From Cupriavidus necator N-1 (GTDB taxonomy: Bacteria; Pseudomonadota; Gammaproteobacteria; Burkholderiales; Burkholderiaceae), in contig NC_015726.1 of NCBI RefSeq assembly GCF_000219215.1, forward strand, positions 2,170,001-2,234,000: a stretch of DNA of 64,000 bases, given 5' to 3'. The notes below the pieces were generated by a model. It saw nothing but the letters and a program-made list of their open reading frames with translations. It was not told the origin of the DNA and made no database searches. The first letter of the stretch is position 1; each line of letters opens with the position of its first letter. The position numbers were made by a program, and so were the translations under genes. Shown here piece after piece: positions 17,234 through 26,777 of the stretch.

Positions 17234-17671
17234 ATGTTTCAGCATATCCTGGTACCCACCGATGGATCGGCACTCTCCGACGCTGCCGCGCGCATGGCGG
17301 TGAAACTCGCCAAGGCATTTGAGGCGAGGATCACTGGATTGCACGTCATCCCGGAATTCCATGTCCTCACGCATCGGGTTGACATGCTGGAAGATGCCCA
17401 GGAGCGCTACGCACAACTTGCCGAAATGCATGCGGAGCGATACCTGGCGGTGGTCGCACAAGCAGCAAAGGAAGCGGAGGTGGCATGCGAGACGCTCAGC
17501 GTTACCCACAACCACCCCTATGAGGCGATCATCCTGACCGGGGAGGAACGTAACTGTGACCTCATTGTCATGGCGTCGCATGGCCGAGCCGGCCTGCAGG
17601 GGCTGCTGATCGGCGGCGAAACCCAGAAGGTCCTGACGCATTGCCGGATCCCGGTCTTCGTGTTTCGCTAA
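17234..17671 (+). CDS. Universal stress protein, UspA family
   Basis: 145 residues, one Usp domain. The N-terminus MFQHILVPTDGSALSD and the C-terminal ASHGRAGLQGLLIG then ETQKVL form the nucleotide-binding pattern of ATP-binding Usp proteins. GGAGG lies five bases before the ATG at 17234. A second Usp gene at 31782 begins and ends with nearly the same residues, so the two are paralogues. Expected role is survival under stress; partner and trigger are unknown. Confidence 0.92.
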   Translation: MFQHILVPTDGSALSDAAARMAVKLAKAFEARITGLHVIPEFHVLTHRVDMLEDAQERYAQLAEMHAERYLAVVAQAAKEAEVACETLSVTHNHPYEAIILTGEERNCDLIVMASHGRAGLQGLLIGGETQKVLTHCRIPVFVFR

Positions 17672-17793
17672 TCAATACTGCAGACCAACCGCACGCGGCG
17701 CAGCGGCGAGCGTCAACCCGACTCGGCCCCTTGACCTGAGCCTTGGCACAAGAAAATGTTTGATGAGAACCCCGCGAGCTATCTCGCCGGACC

Positions 17794-17826
17794 AAAAAAA
17801 CGCCAACCCGTATGGGTTGGCGTTTT
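17794..17826. terminator. Bidirectional terminator between uspA-type gene and isocitrate lyase
   Basis: AAAACGCCAACCC, loop GTAT, GGGTTGGCGTTTT, with A7 on the left. It is a strong symmetric hairpin with U tracts in both directions, ending the convergent Usp and isocitrate lyase transcripts. Confidence 0.9.
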
Positions 17827-17845
17827 GCTTGGGGTATTACCGGTA

Positions 17846-19426
17846 TCAGAACTGGTTCATGGTGTTGTCTTTACCCGCCGCTTTCAGGGCCGCTTCGCCG
17901 CTGAAATACTCCTTGTGGTCGTCGCCGATGTCCGAGCCGGACATGTTCTGGTGCTTCACGCAGGCGATGCCCTGGCGGATTTCCTTGCGCTGCACGCCAG
18001 CCACATAACCCAGCATGCCCTGGTCGCCGAAGTATTCCTTGGCCAGGTTGTCGGTCGACAGTGCGGCGGTGTGGTAGGTCGGCAGCGTAATCAGGTGGTG
18101 GAAGATTCCTGCTTCGCGCGACGCGTCGGCCTGGAAGGTCCGGATCTTTTCGTCGGCGAGCTTCGCCAGTTCGGTCTGGTCGTATTCAACGCTCATCAGC
18201 TGGGCGCGGTCATATGCCGACACATCCTTGCCCGCGGCTTTCAGCGCGTCATACGCCTGCTGGCGGAAGTTCAGGGTCCAGTTGAATGACGGGCTGTTGT
18301 TGTACACCAGCTTGGCGTTCGGGATGACCTTGCGAATCTCGCTGACCATGCCGCCGATCTGGGCGATATGCGGTTTTTCGGTTTCGATCCAGAGCAGGTC
18401 AGCGCCGTTTTGCAGTGCGGTGACGCAATCCAGTACGCAGCGCGCTTCGCCCGTGCCGGCGCGGAACTGGAACAGGTTGCTAGGCAGGCGCTTGGGACGC
18501 AGCAGCTTGCCGTCGCGCTTGATGATGACGTCACCATTACCCAGTGCGTCGGCCGACAATTCTTCGCAATCGAGGAAGGAATTGTATTGGTCGCCCAGGT
18601 CGCCCGGCGTGTTGGTCACGGCGATCTGCTTGGTCAGGCCGGCACCCAGCGAGTCGGTACGGGCCACGATGATGCCGTCGTCCACGCCCAGTTCCAGGAA
18701 GGCGTAGCGGATGGCGCGGATCTTGGCCAGGAAGTCCTCATGCGGCACGGTGACCTTGCCATCCTGGTGGCCGCACTGCTTCTCGTCGGACACCTGGTTT
18801 TCGATCTGAATGCAGCATGCGCCCGCTTCGATGAACTGCTTGGCCAGCAGGTACGTTGCTTCGGCGTTGCCAAAACCCGCGTCGATGTCCGCGATGATGG
18901 GCACGACGTGGGTGACGTGGTTGTCGATCTTCGCCTGGATGGCGGCCTTGGCAGGGCCTTGGGCAGCGTCCAGCTCGCGGAACAGGCCGCCCAGTTCACG
19001 GGCGTCAGCCTGGCGCAGGAAGGTGTACAGCTCGCGGATCAGCGCGCTGACGGAGGTTTTTTCGTGCATCGACTGGTCCGGCAGCGGGCCGAACTCGGAG
19101 CGCAGCGCAGCCACCATCCAGCCGGACAGGTAAAGGTAGCGGCGCTCGGTGCTGTTGAAGTGCTTCTTGATGGAGATCATCTTCTGCTGGCCGATGAAGC
19201 CGTGCCAGCAGCCCAGCGACTGGGTGTACTTCGACGAGTCGGCATCGTAGGCGGCCATGTCGGCGCGCATGATCTTGGCGGTGTATTTGGCGATGTCCAG
19301 GCCCGTTTTGAACTTGTTCTGGGCACGCATGCGGGCGGCATACTCGGGATTGATGGCATTCCACGCGCTGCCGTGGTTCTCTTTCAAACCAGCAACTGCC
19401 TTGATGTCGTCTTGATACTGGGCCAT
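17846..19426 (-). CDS. aceA: Isocitrate lyase, long (about 525-residue) type
   Basis: 526 residues. It splits isocitrate to glyoxylate and succinate, the first step of the glyoxylate shunt. The active-site loop reads KQCGH (216-220, nucleophile Cys218) where E. coli has KKCGH. Other motifs are IADIDAGFGNAEA, ARTDSLGA and NNSPSFNW. Length and inserts (for example LGDQYNSFLDCEELS) place it in the long isocitrate lyase class, distinct from the 431-residue enzyme at 33.7 kb. Its upstream region carries three palindromes that recur before the second gene. A strong terminator follows the stop. Confidence 0.95.
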   Translation of the reverse strand: MAQYQDDIKAVAGLKENHGSAWNAINPEYAARMRAQNKFKTGLDIAKYTAKIMRADMAAYDADSSKYTQSLGCWHGFIGQQKMISIKKHFNSTERRYLYLSGWMVAALRSEFGPLPDQSMHEKTSVSALIRELYTFLRQADARELGGLFRELDAAQGPAKAAIQAKIDNHVTHVVPIIADIDAGFGNAEATYLLAKQFIEAGACCIQIENQVSDEKQCGHQDGKVTVPHEDFLAKIRAIRYAFLELGVDDGIIVARTDSLGAGLTKQIAVTNTPGDLGDQYNSFLDCEELSADALGNGDVIIKRDGKLLRPKRLPSNLFQFRAGTGEARCVLDCVTALQNGADLLWIETEKPHIAQIGGMVSEIRKVIPNAKLVYNNSPSFNWTLNFRQQAYDALKAAGKDVSAYDRAQLMSVEYDQTELAKLADEKIRTFQADASREAGIFHHLITLPTYHTAALSTDNLAKEYFGDQGMLGYVAGVQRKEIRQGIACVKHQNMSGSDIGDDHKEYFSGEAALKAAGKDNTMNQF

Positions 19427-19532
19427 GGGAATTTCCTAAGAAGAAATTGAGAAGAAAGTTGAGTGTGCTGGCGGATGTCGAGGCAAGCAGCGTGGGTTCA
19501 TTGTAGGGCGTTCTTGATGCGTCGCGCCAAAG

Positions 19533-19544
19533 TCTTATATAAGA
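19533..19544. promoter_or_regulatory. TCTTATATAAGA palindrome upstream of long isocitrate lyase
   Basis: A perfect 12-bp palindrome, 107 bp upstream of the start codon. The identical 12-mer occurs 111 bp upstream of the other isocitrate lyase start (35065-35076). Size and symmetry resemble sites of GntR/FadR-type regulators; the regulator is not identified. Confidence 0.75.
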
Positions 19545-19590
19545 CATAAGAGTTGATTTTCCCTTATTTTTCAATGAGATAGATTGCAAA

Positions 19591-19605
19591 TTTCGCAATG
19601 TGGAA
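19591..19605. promoter_or_regulatory. 15-bp palindrome-like site, proximal copy
   Basis: TTTCGCAATGTGGAA, a member of the TTYCACAWTGTGRAA family also found at 19654, 35167 and 35251. It lies 165 bp upstream of the start and 63 bp from the distal copy. It overlaps a looser inverted repeat, ATTGCAAATTTCGCAAT (19583-19599). Confidence 0.6.
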
Positions 19606-19653
19606 CACTTTTTCAGAGAACGAAAAATAGCGCCGGGGGAAACACGGCGTAAA

Positions 19654-19668
19654 TTCCACAATGTGAAA
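19654..19668. promoter_or_regulatory. 15-bp palindrome-like site, distal copy
   Basis: TTCCACAATGTGAAA. It differs at one central base from TTCCACATTGTGAAA (35251-35265) upstream of the second isocitrate lyase. Candidate operator of a shared regulator. Confidence 0.7.
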
Positions 19669-19819
19669 CGCGCTTTCAGCTGTCGGAGGCAGGGGCGAGC
19701 ACGGACGGTTGGTTTGCATCTGTCGGCATGCGCGCGACCATCGCGATCCGGCCATCCAGTGGTTACGCACGCAGGTCTTCTAGCCGTTCTTCAAGTAGGC
19801 GCCCAAGCCGGGCATCGGC

Positions 19820-20776
19820 CTAGTGCGGCGCCTGCATGCCGAGATGCGACGCGCGCAGCGTCTGGCTGGGCAGTACGCCGAACAGCCGGCGGTACTGCAT
19901 GGCGAACCGGCCGATGTCCCAGACCCCGAAGCGCATGCAGATGCTCGTGACCGTCTCGCCTGCTTTGGCATGCAACAGCGCCTGGCGCGCGTGGTGCAAG
20001 CGGTGGAGCACCAGATACCGGTGGGGGCTGATGCCGACGTACCGGTTGAACACGTTGCGAATGGTACGTTCCGAGGCACTGGTGGCCGCGCATAGGTCTT
20101 CAAGCAGGATGGGCGTGTGCCGCGCCGCTGCCAGGAAATCCATGGCCTGGCTCAGGATGCGACGGTGATTCTGGTGCCTGGCAGTGTCGGTACTGCGCGC
20201 TGCCAGCAGCAGCAGGGTGTTGAACGCGTGCCGGAGGAGTTCGCTGCGCGCGGTTTGCTCGCCAGCCGGGTGATGCAGCTGGGTAGACTGGCAATCATCG
20301 ATGAAGAGCAGGCGCCGGGTCAGCGCAAGCAAGGCGCCCAGGCTTGGACCGCCGGTCAAGACAAGATTGCGGGCGAGACATGACAAGTCGGCACTGTCGG
20401 CATGTGCCGCCATCCACCGGCAGACGAGCTCGCATGACATGGAGATTGTCATCCAGCTTGCCGGGCGGCTGGCATCTATATGGAACATGCGGTCCGGCGC
20501 CATCCAGCCGATTGCGTGGCGGTCGAACCGGCGCCCGTCAACCACCGTGCATTCATGTCCGCTCAGCGGCAGGAACAGGTTGAAGCATCCCGGCATGCCT
20601 GCGCCACTGTAGATCGTCGCGGCGCCTTCCTGTCCGGCCATCAAGGCAACGCCATTCAGTTCGAGCACACGCAGGCGCCAGTCCCGTCGCTGCGCCGAGC
20701 GCAGCATGTACCGGCCGTTTACGCCATACAGTGACGCTTCGAATTCATCGAACTCCGCATAGCTGGCCTTGGTCAT
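19820..20776 (-). CDS. AraC-family transcriptional regulator
   Basis: 318 residues from the ATG at 20776 (AGAGGG just upstream; a GTG two codons earlier is possible). The first 200 residues look like a cupin-type sensing domain ([18 protein letters not shown]). The C-terminal 100 residues carry two helix-turn-helix motifs ([20 protein letters not shown], then [20 protein letters not shown] and [10 protein letters not shown]). It is divergent from the haloperoxidase-like pseudogene at 21.0 kb, which with its downstream genes may be its target. The effector is unknown. Confidence 0.88.
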   Translation of the reverse strand: MTKASYAEFDEFEASLYGVNGRYMLRSAQRRDWRLRVLELNGVALMAGQEGAATIYSGAGMPGCFNLFLPLSGHECTVVDGRRFDRHAIGWMAPDRMFHIDASRPASWMTISMSCELVCRWMAAHADSADLSCLARNLVLTGGPSLGALLALTRRLLFIDDCQSTQLHHPAGEQTARSELLRHAFNTLLLLAARSTDTARHQNHRRILSQAMDFLAAARHTPILLEDLCAATSASERTIRNVFNRYVGISPHRYLVLHRLHHARQALLHAKAGETVTSICMRFGVWDIGRFAMQYRRLFGVLPSQTLRASHLGMQAPH

Positions 20777-21037
20777 CGTCACCCTCTTGCGCTCAAGTGG
20801 ATTGGAGTGCCCTGCGGCGGGATGGCTGACACCTGGCGAAGGCTCGGCAAGGCGCCATCCGATTTGCCGATTTTACGTAGCGACTGGCCAGAGTCCAGGA
20901 GAATAATTCCGTCACCGCGATGGTTGCCGACCGTGAAGCAGGCTGCCATGTCGACAGCGCACAGGCTGGCGACGATCGCACACATCGGGTCCTCGAGCCG
21001 CCGCGGGCTTTCCAATCCCCTTCAGACGGAGCAAGCC

Positions 21038-21858
21038 ATGGGAACGATTACAACCAGGGACGGGACCGAGATCTACCTCAAGGACTGTGGCGCGGGGCAA
21101 CCAATCGTGTTTCATCACGGCTGGCCCCTGACCGCCGACGACTGGGATGCCCAGCTTCACTTCTTCCTGGCCAGGGGGTTCCGGGTCATTGCGCACGATC
21201 GCCGCGGCCACGGCCGCTCCACGCAGACCGCCATCGGCAATGAGATGGACACCTACGCCGCCGACGTAGCCGCGCTCGTTGGGCACCTCGACCTGAAGGA
21301 CGCTGTCCATGTCGGCCACTCGACTGGCGGCGGCGAAGTGGCGCGCTATGTCGCGAAGCATGGCGCCGGGCGCGTGGCCAAGGCGGTCCTGATCGGTGCC
21401 GTACCGCCGATCATGGTCAAGACGGACGCCAATCCGGGGGGCTTGCCGGTGGAGGTGTTTGACGGCTTCCGCGAGCGGGTAGCGACCGACCGCGCCCAGT
21501 TCTACAAGGAAGTGCCGGTGCCCTTCTATGGCTACAACCGCGACGGCGCGAAGGTCTCGGAAGGCGTGAAGGACAACTGGTGGCGACAGGGCATGATGGG
21601 CGGGGTCAAGGCCCAATACGATTGCATCAAGGCGTTCTCGGAAACTGACTTCACCGAAGACCTGAAGGCCATCGACGTGCCGGTGCTAGTCATGCACGGC
21701 GACGACGACCAGATCGTGCCCATCGGGGCCTCGGCCCTGTTGAGCGCGGAGCTGCTGCGCAACGGCACCTGAAGGTCTACAAGGGCCTGGCGCATGGCAT
21801 GTGCACGACCCATCCGGATCTCATCAACAACGATCTGCTGGCGTTCGTGCAACGCTGA
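21038..21858 (+). pseudogene. Non-haem haloperoxidase/arylesterase-type hydrolase, frameshifted
   Basis: An alpha/beta hydrolase related to non-haem chloroperoxidases: [11 protein letters not shown], nucleophile Ser95 in GHSTGGG, and acid-loop [11 protein letters not shown]. The intact frame ends after 244 residues (LLRNGT, stop at 21772). The next frame continues as family sequence [20 protein letters not shown] to a stop at 21858. A single lost base near 21765 explains this. The catalytic His (AHGM) lies beyond the break, so the truncated product should be inactive. The next gene downstream is also broken, which favours real decay over sequencing error. Confidence 0.82.
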
Positions 21859-21902
21859 CCAGTGTCGCAGAGGCACGATTGCCAGTGCCAGGGAGGACGA
21901 TC

Positions 21903-22530
21903 ATGACAGGACCCGCCTACACCAGCGAGTCCACCGGGCTTCTGCTGGTGGATCCGTACAACGATTTCCTGCGCGAAGGCGGCAAGCTGAACGGCCTGGC
22001 CAAGCAGGTGGTCGGACAAACTCGGGACGCTGGCAAATCTGCGTGCGGTGACCAGCGCGGCGCGTTCGCGCGGCATACAGGTATTCTACGTGCCGCACCA
22101 TCGCGCCCGCCCGGACGAGCATCTCGGCTGGCAGCGCGCCAGCCCCTACCAGCTCGGTGCCAGCCGCGCGCAGGTCTTTGCCGAAGGCACCTGGGGCGGG
22201 GACTGGCATCCTGATTTCCGCCCCATGGCCGGCGACGTGATTGTCCATGAGCACTGGGGCGGCAGCGGCTTCGCCAATACGGACCTGGATTTCCAGCTCA
22301 AGCAGCACGACATCCGGCAGGTCATCCTGATGGGCTAGCTGGCAAACACCTGCATCGAAGCCACGGGGCGGTTCGCGGCGGAACTTGGCTACCATGTGAC
22401 CCTGGTTCGGAACGCGACCGCGGCATTCTGGCCGGAAGCCTTGCATGCCGCGCATGAGATCAACGGGCCCACGTTCGCGCATGCCATCCTGACCACCGCC
22501 GAATTGCTCGCCGCGCTGGGCGCGCGCTGA
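21903..22530 (+). pseudogene. Isochorismatase-family hydrolase, frameshift plus stop codon
   Basis: It starts MTGPAYTSESTGLLLVDPYN, with the catalytic Asp in LLVDPYND. Near 22015 the frame is lost; family sequence resumes in another frame (TSAARSRGIQVFYVPHH). A TAG at 22336-22338 then interrupts it just before the catalytic-cysteine segment LANTCIEATGRF. The remainder runs open to TGA at 22530 (LTTAELLAALGAR). Two independent lesions make this a true pseudogene unless the assembly is poor here. It lies between the haloperoxidase-like pseudogene and the dienelactone hydrolase, once probably a co-transcribed set. Confidence 0.85.
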
Positions 22531-22594
22531 CGGGGAATTGCGCTACATTGATGGCTGCCCGCATGGGCAAACCCCCCGCATAACAGGAGGCATC

Positions 22595-23290
22595 ATGGGC
22601 GAGTACACATCGATCGACGTTCCGGACGGCAACTTCCGGGCCTACCTTGCCAGGCCGACATCAGCGGCAAGTGGCAAGGCCATTGTGGTGATCCAGGAGA
22701 TCTTCGGCATCAACGACGACATGCGCGCCATTTGCGATCATTTCGCGCAACACGGTTTCACCGCCATCTGCCCGGATCTCTACTGGCGCCAGGAGCCGAA
22801 CGTCGAACTCACCGACAAGAGCGATGCGGAATGGCAGAAGGCCCTGGCGCTCTACCAGGCCTTCGATGTCGATGCGGGCGTGGGCGACCTGGATGCGACC
22901 ATCCAGTTCACGCGGCGGCTGGACGGCGTTACCGGCGGCGTGGGCACGGTCGGCTACTGCCTTGGCGGACTGCTGGCATTCCTGACCGCAGTCCGCACCA
23001 ACGCCGAAGCGGCTGTCTCCTACTACGGCGTCGGCATCGACAAGCATCTCGGCGAGGCCGCGACGTTCACCACGCCGCTGCTGATGCATATCGCCGAGGA
23101 AGATGAATTCGTGCCGCCGGAAGCGCGGGGGCGGATCGTCGCGGTGCTGTCGGACAAGCCCAATGTCGAAATACACACGTATCCCGGCTGCATGCACGCC
23201 TTCGCGCGAAACCAGGGCGTCCACTATGTCGCCGACGCCGCCAAACGGGCCAATGCCCAGACGCTTTCGTTCTTCCAGGCAATGCCATAG
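22595..23290 (+). CDS. Dienelactone hydrolase-family protein
   Basis: 231 residues, an alpha/beta hydrolase of the dienelactone hydrolase family. Cysteine nucleophile Cys122 in VGYCLGG, Glu35 in VVIQEIFGIN (the residue that keeps the Cys protonated in Pseudomonas DLH) and the His in PGCMHAFARN are all visible. Classical members open dienelactone to maleylacetate in chloroaromatic breakdown; many chromosomal paralogues have other ester or lactone substrates. ACAGGAGG precedes the ATG at 22595. It is the only intact member of the 21.0-23.3 kb set. Confidence 0.9.
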   Translation: MGEYTSIDVPDGNFRAYLARPTSAASGKAIVVIQEIFGINDDMRAICDHFAQHGFTAICPDLYWRQEPNVELTDKSDAEWQKALALYQAFDVDAGVGDLDATIQFTRRLDGVTGGVGTVGYCLGGLLAFLTAVRTNAEAAVSYYGVGIDKHLGEAATFTTPLLMHIAEEDEFVPPEARGRIVAVLSDKPNVEIHTYPGCMHAFARNQGVHYVADAAKRANAQTLSFFQAMP

Positions 23291-23623
23291 CCTGCGCCGC
23301 AACCACGCTCCGTCCGGCGGGACCGGGGACGGCGCCGTTGAACCCAATGCTCCCTTGGATCGTCAAGTCAGCTTCGCCGGATGAGGCTTGCGTGAATGGA
23401 TCAAAAACGCAACGCCGTAGCCAGGCGGCTCAATGAACGTCCGCGCAAGACACTAGACTTCGATACACCGGCGGAACGATTTCATCAATCTGTTGCATCG
23501 ACCGGTTGATTCCACAGCCGGAGTCGGTCAGCCGCTTTGCAAACAGACCCACTGTTGTTCGCGAATAGCCAGAGGGAAAGACCGCAGCCTAAGCTGCGGC
23601 CTTCCATCCGGCCAGAGCATTTC
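23291..23623. other. Gene-free stretch with a minus-strand terminator
   Basis: No gene supported. A CCGCAGC-CTAA-GCTGCGG hairpin (23582-23599), followed on the minus strand by TCTTTCC, lies about 25 bp beyond the stop of the small gene at 23624 and probably terminates it. Confidence 0.5.
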
Positions 23624-23869
23624 TCATCCACCGGCAACATCAGAACCCAACTCACTCGTCCGGAGAAGCTCCTCCGCAGTCTGATCAAGCTGCGCTTTGA
23701 GCATCGCCACCAGACAATGCACGCCGTGGCACACCTCTGACCGTTCGCTTTCAACTTCCAGCAGGGACAGGACGCAGCCCAGGCCGGCGCTGACGCGTCC
23801 AAGCGAGTACAGGCAGTCTGGAATGGCGGCCAGGATGATGTCTTGTTTCGAAGCGGTTTGGTCTTGCAT
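23624..23869 (-). CDS. Small protein of unknown function
   Basis: 81 residues from the ATG at 23869, preceded by AGGAG at good spacing and followed by a hairpin terminator. The sequence (ILAAIPDCLYSLGRVSAGLG, then ESERSEVCHGVHCLVAMLKA) looks helical and soluble, with a CHGVHC motif that could bind metal or form a disulfide. I do not recognise the family. It stands alone in a low-density stretch. Confidence 0.55.
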   Translation of the reverse strand: MQDQTASKQDIILAAIPDCLYSLGRVSAGLGCVLSLLEVESERSEVCHGVHCLVAMLKAQLDQTAEELLRTSELGSDVAGG

Positions 23870-24365
23870 TGCGAGCTCCTAGGGAAGGTTGGAGGACCCG
23901 CCTGATGCACTCAGTTGGAGGGTGGCGGGCCTGACAGCGGGGGTAGCAATACCGGCAATCCAAGGGAGCCCGGCCAGCCTTTCGGCTGCCCCGCCCGGCC
24001 CGCCGTTGAAAGAGAGCCAGCACATGCGCGGAGACGAGGCCGTATGAAACGGCGATCCCTTGGAGCTGTTCAGGTTGCTACGCCCGGTCGCCGTTGTTTC
24101 GGCGACGGGTCTAGTGTTGCCGTCCCTCGTGTCTGTGGCGATAAGAGGATTCGCAATCGTCCCGATGGTTCTTCGTCAGCACTAGACATCGGCACGCGTA
24201 CTTCATGCTGTACGATGGCCATTGAACTGGCATCCGCCATAGTGTCTACACCGCTGTTGCAAGAGGCGCGCTTCAGCGGCGAACAGGACATACTCGTCGC
24301 CTGTCCGACGTGACAGCAGCCCATCGCTGAACGCGACACAGGACTTTGCTTACCGCCCCCTCGAC
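23870..24365. other. Gene-free stretch before a LysR gene
   Basis: About 500 bp with only unconvincing short reading frames on both strands. It contains the promoter side of the small gene at 23869 and of the LysR gene at 24366. No clear operator, RNA gene or terminator was recognised. Confidence 0.4.
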
Positions 24366-25274
24366 ATGGACATCTCCACGCGCGACCTACGCGCCTTCCT
24401 GGCCTTGATCGAAGCGCGCAACTTCACGCGCGCCGCCAGTGTGTTGGCGCTCTCGCAGCCGGCCTTCAGCGCCCTGATCGCGGCCCTGGAAAACCACGTA
24501 GGTGCGAAGCTGTTCGACCGCTCCACGCGTACCATCACGCTGACACCGGAAGGCAAGCTCTTTGCCGAACACGCGGCCCGGCTGCTGGCTGAGATCAACG
24601 ATGCGGTCGGCAGCGTGCGCGACCATGCTTCGCTCAAGCGCGGCCGGACCACGGTTGCCGTGATACCGAGCCTTGCCGGCGGCTGGTTTCCGGACATCCT
24701 GCAGTCATTCGCGCGCCTGCACCCGAACGTCAGCGTGGTGCTGCGGGACGAGTTCTCGCACGAAGCGATCGCCGCCGCGCGCGATGGCGACGCGGACTTC
24801 GCCATCGCGACACCGGCAGAGCCCATGATGCCCGGCATGCGGCTCGCGCATTTCCACGCGGACCGTTTCTCGGTGATCTGCCCCAAGGGACATCCCCTCG
24901 CCACGCGCCGCACGCTCAAGCCAAGGGACCTGTTGCCCTATCCCTTCATTGCCGCACCGCGCGGCAGCGTCGCCATGGCGCGGCTTGTCGCCAGGATCGC
25001 GCCTGCGCGGCTGAATGTCGTGCACGAAGTCGAGCACCTGCACACGATGCTGGGCATGGTGCGTGCTGGCGTGGGCATCAGCGTCGCTCCCAACCTGGCG
25101 CTGCAGGCACTCGCGCTGCGTGATCAGGTTGCGATTCCGCTAGACCGCAGCCTGACGCGGGACATCTACCTGGTCACGCGCGAGCCGCCCAATTTCTCTG
25201 CCGCGGCGGCGGCGCTGTTCGACTTCATCCAGGATCATCCGCCCGACACGGCGCCGCGCACGCGTAAGTGCTAG
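24366..25274 (+). CDS. LysR-type transcriptional regulator
   Basis: 302 residues. N-terminal winged HTH (DLRAFLALIEARNFTRAASV, then LSQPAFSALIAALENHVG) and a LysR substrate-binding domain (TTVAVIPSLAGGWFPDIL, then DADFAIATPAEP). It converges on the M20 peptidase gene, the two stops overlapping by 4 bp. Target genes are not evident; the M20/Bug pair on the other strand is a possibility only by proximity. Confidence 0.92.
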   Translation: MDISTRDLRAFLALIEARNFTRAASVLALSQPAFSALIAALENHVGAKLFDRSTRTITLTPEGKLFAEHAARLLAEINDAVGSVRDHASLKRGRTTVAVIPSLAGGWFPDILQSFARLHPNVSVVLRDEFSHEAIAAARDGDADFAIATPAEPMMPGMRLAHFHADRFSVICPKGHPLATRRTLKPRDLLPYPFIAAPRGSVAMARLVARIAPARLNVVHEVEHLHTMLGMVRAGVGISVAPNLALQALALRDQVAIPLDRSLTRDIYLVTREPPNFSAAAAALFDFIQDHPPDTAPRTRKC

Positions 25275-26773
25275 AACGGATGGGTCAGCAATCGGCGCAG
25301 CATGCGGATGCCGTCGATGTAGTTGCCCAGACGCAGGTTCTCGTCGTGGCTGTGCTGGTTGTTGTCGGCGTTGACCAGCGGCAGCAGCACGCACGGGACG
25401 CCGAGTTCGCGCACCGCAATGCCGGTGGGAACCGAGCCGCCCATCATGCGGATGCACACCGGCGCTTCGCCATGCGCCGCGACCAGTGCTCCTTCCACCC
25501 AGCGGCACACGGGCTCGTCGGCCGGGGTACGCACCGCATGGGCCATACCGTTGAAGCGTGGCTGCACCAGGCGCGCCAGTTTTGGGTACCGTCGGCGATC
25601 ATCCTCGGTGGGCTCGCCCTCGATCAGGTGGAAGCCCTGCGCCAGGACGTGCGCGCGCAGCAGCCCGAACAGCCGTTCCGGGTCTGTCTCCGGCACGGTG
25701 CGGACATCGAATGTTGCCGTGGCTTGCGCGGGAATGATCGTGCGCGCCGCTGCGCCGACCTGAGCGGCAGCGATGCCCACCACGTTGAGCGTCGGGTACT
25801 GCAGCGCTTCTTGGTATGTCCCGCCCACGCGCTCCGGCTGCGCAATGCCGGCACGCGCGCGCAAGACACCGTCGTCGTCCGGCACGCTTTCGAGCTGGCG
25901 GCGGTCGTCGTCGGTCAACGCAATGCCGTCGTAGAACCCGTCCACCCGCACCCTGCCATCGTCGTCTTTCATCGACGCCAGCAACATTGCCAGGCGGAAC
26001 ACAGGGTTCGCCGCGTAGTTGCCGAACTGGCCGCTATGCAGGTCGCGGCGGGGGCCAAATACGGTCAGCGTGGTCATGAACGCGCCGCGATTGCCGAGGA
26101 TCATGGTGGGGCGATTGCTGGCGTGCATCGAGCCGTCGAGCACCAGCATCGCGTCAGCCTTCAGGGCCTCGCGGTTGGCCGACACCACCGTCCCGAGGTT
26201 GGGCGCGCCGATCTCCTCTTCGCTGTCGAGCAGCACCTTGAGATGCACCGACGTGCCGCGCGCCTCTTCGGCCAGGCTGTCCAACGCAGCCAGCAGCATC
26301 ATGATGGGCCCTTTGTCATCCGCCACCGCGCGCGCCACGAGCCGCGCATCGCGATCGATCTCGTCGCCGACAAGCGCATCGGAAGGATCGATGTATGCGA
26401 CATCCGGCATCGACCAAGAGGGGCGCAGCGTTGGCTGCCACGGGCTGGGCTGGCTCCATGGCTGGTTGGCCACGGGCTGCGCATCCATATGCATGTAGCA
26501 GAGGATGGTTGGCGCTGCCGGATCCGGGCAGCGGCGCCCGGCCAGCAGCATGGGACGTTCGCCGTTTGATAGCGACGTCACCGCGAAGCCGCGGCGCGCG
26601 AATGCCTGCGACAGCCAGTCGGCCGTCTTGCATACGTCCGCGGCATCGGCTGTCACATTCGGCAGCCTCAGGAGCGCGAGAAACTCGCGCCAGCTTGCGC
26701 GGGCGGCCTGTACGGCGCGCACATCTTCAGTCGCATAGTCCGGCGCGGCGCGCATAGTGGATTGAGCCGGCAT
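25271..26773 (-). CDS. M20-family metallopeptidase
   Basis: 500 residues from MPAQSTMRAAPD, 4 bp after the upstream gene's stop. Di-zinc motifs of M20 peptidases are visible: YMHMDAQPV (first His/Asp), AVADDKGPIM (bridging Asp), LLDSEEEIGA (catalytic and ligand Glu) and a late His (NNQHSHDENLR). The dimerisation lid lies between. Members hydrolyse dipeptides, carnosine-type compounds, N-acyl amino acids or carbamoyl compounds. Tight coupling with a Bug solute receptor suggests uptake followed by cleavage of one compound; the substrate is unknown. Confidence 0.9.
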   Translation of the reverse strand: MPAQSTMRAAPDYATEDVRAVQAARASWREFLALLRLPNVTADAADVCKTADWLSQAFARRGFAVTSLSNGERPMLLAGRRCPDPAAPTILCYMHMDAQPVANQPWSQPSPWQPTLRPSWSMPDVAYIDPSDALVGDEIDRDARLVARAVADDKGPIMMLLAALDSLAEEARGTSVHLKVLLDSEEEIGAPNLGTVVSANREALKADAMLVLDGSMHASNRPTMILGNRGAFMTTLTVFGPRRDLHSGQFGNYAANPVFRLAMLLASMKDDDGRVRVDGFYDGIALTDDDRRQLESVPDDDGVLRARAGIAQPERVGGTYQEALQYPTLNVVGIAAAQVGAAARTIIPAQATATFDVRTVPETDPERLFGLLRAHVLAQGFHLIEGEPTEDDRRRYPKLARLVQPRFNGMAHAVRTPADEPVCRWVEGALVAAHGEAPVCIRMMGGSVPTGIAVRELGVPCVLLPLVNADNNQHSHDENLRLGNYIDGIRMLRRLLTHPF

Positions 26774-26777
26774 AGCG

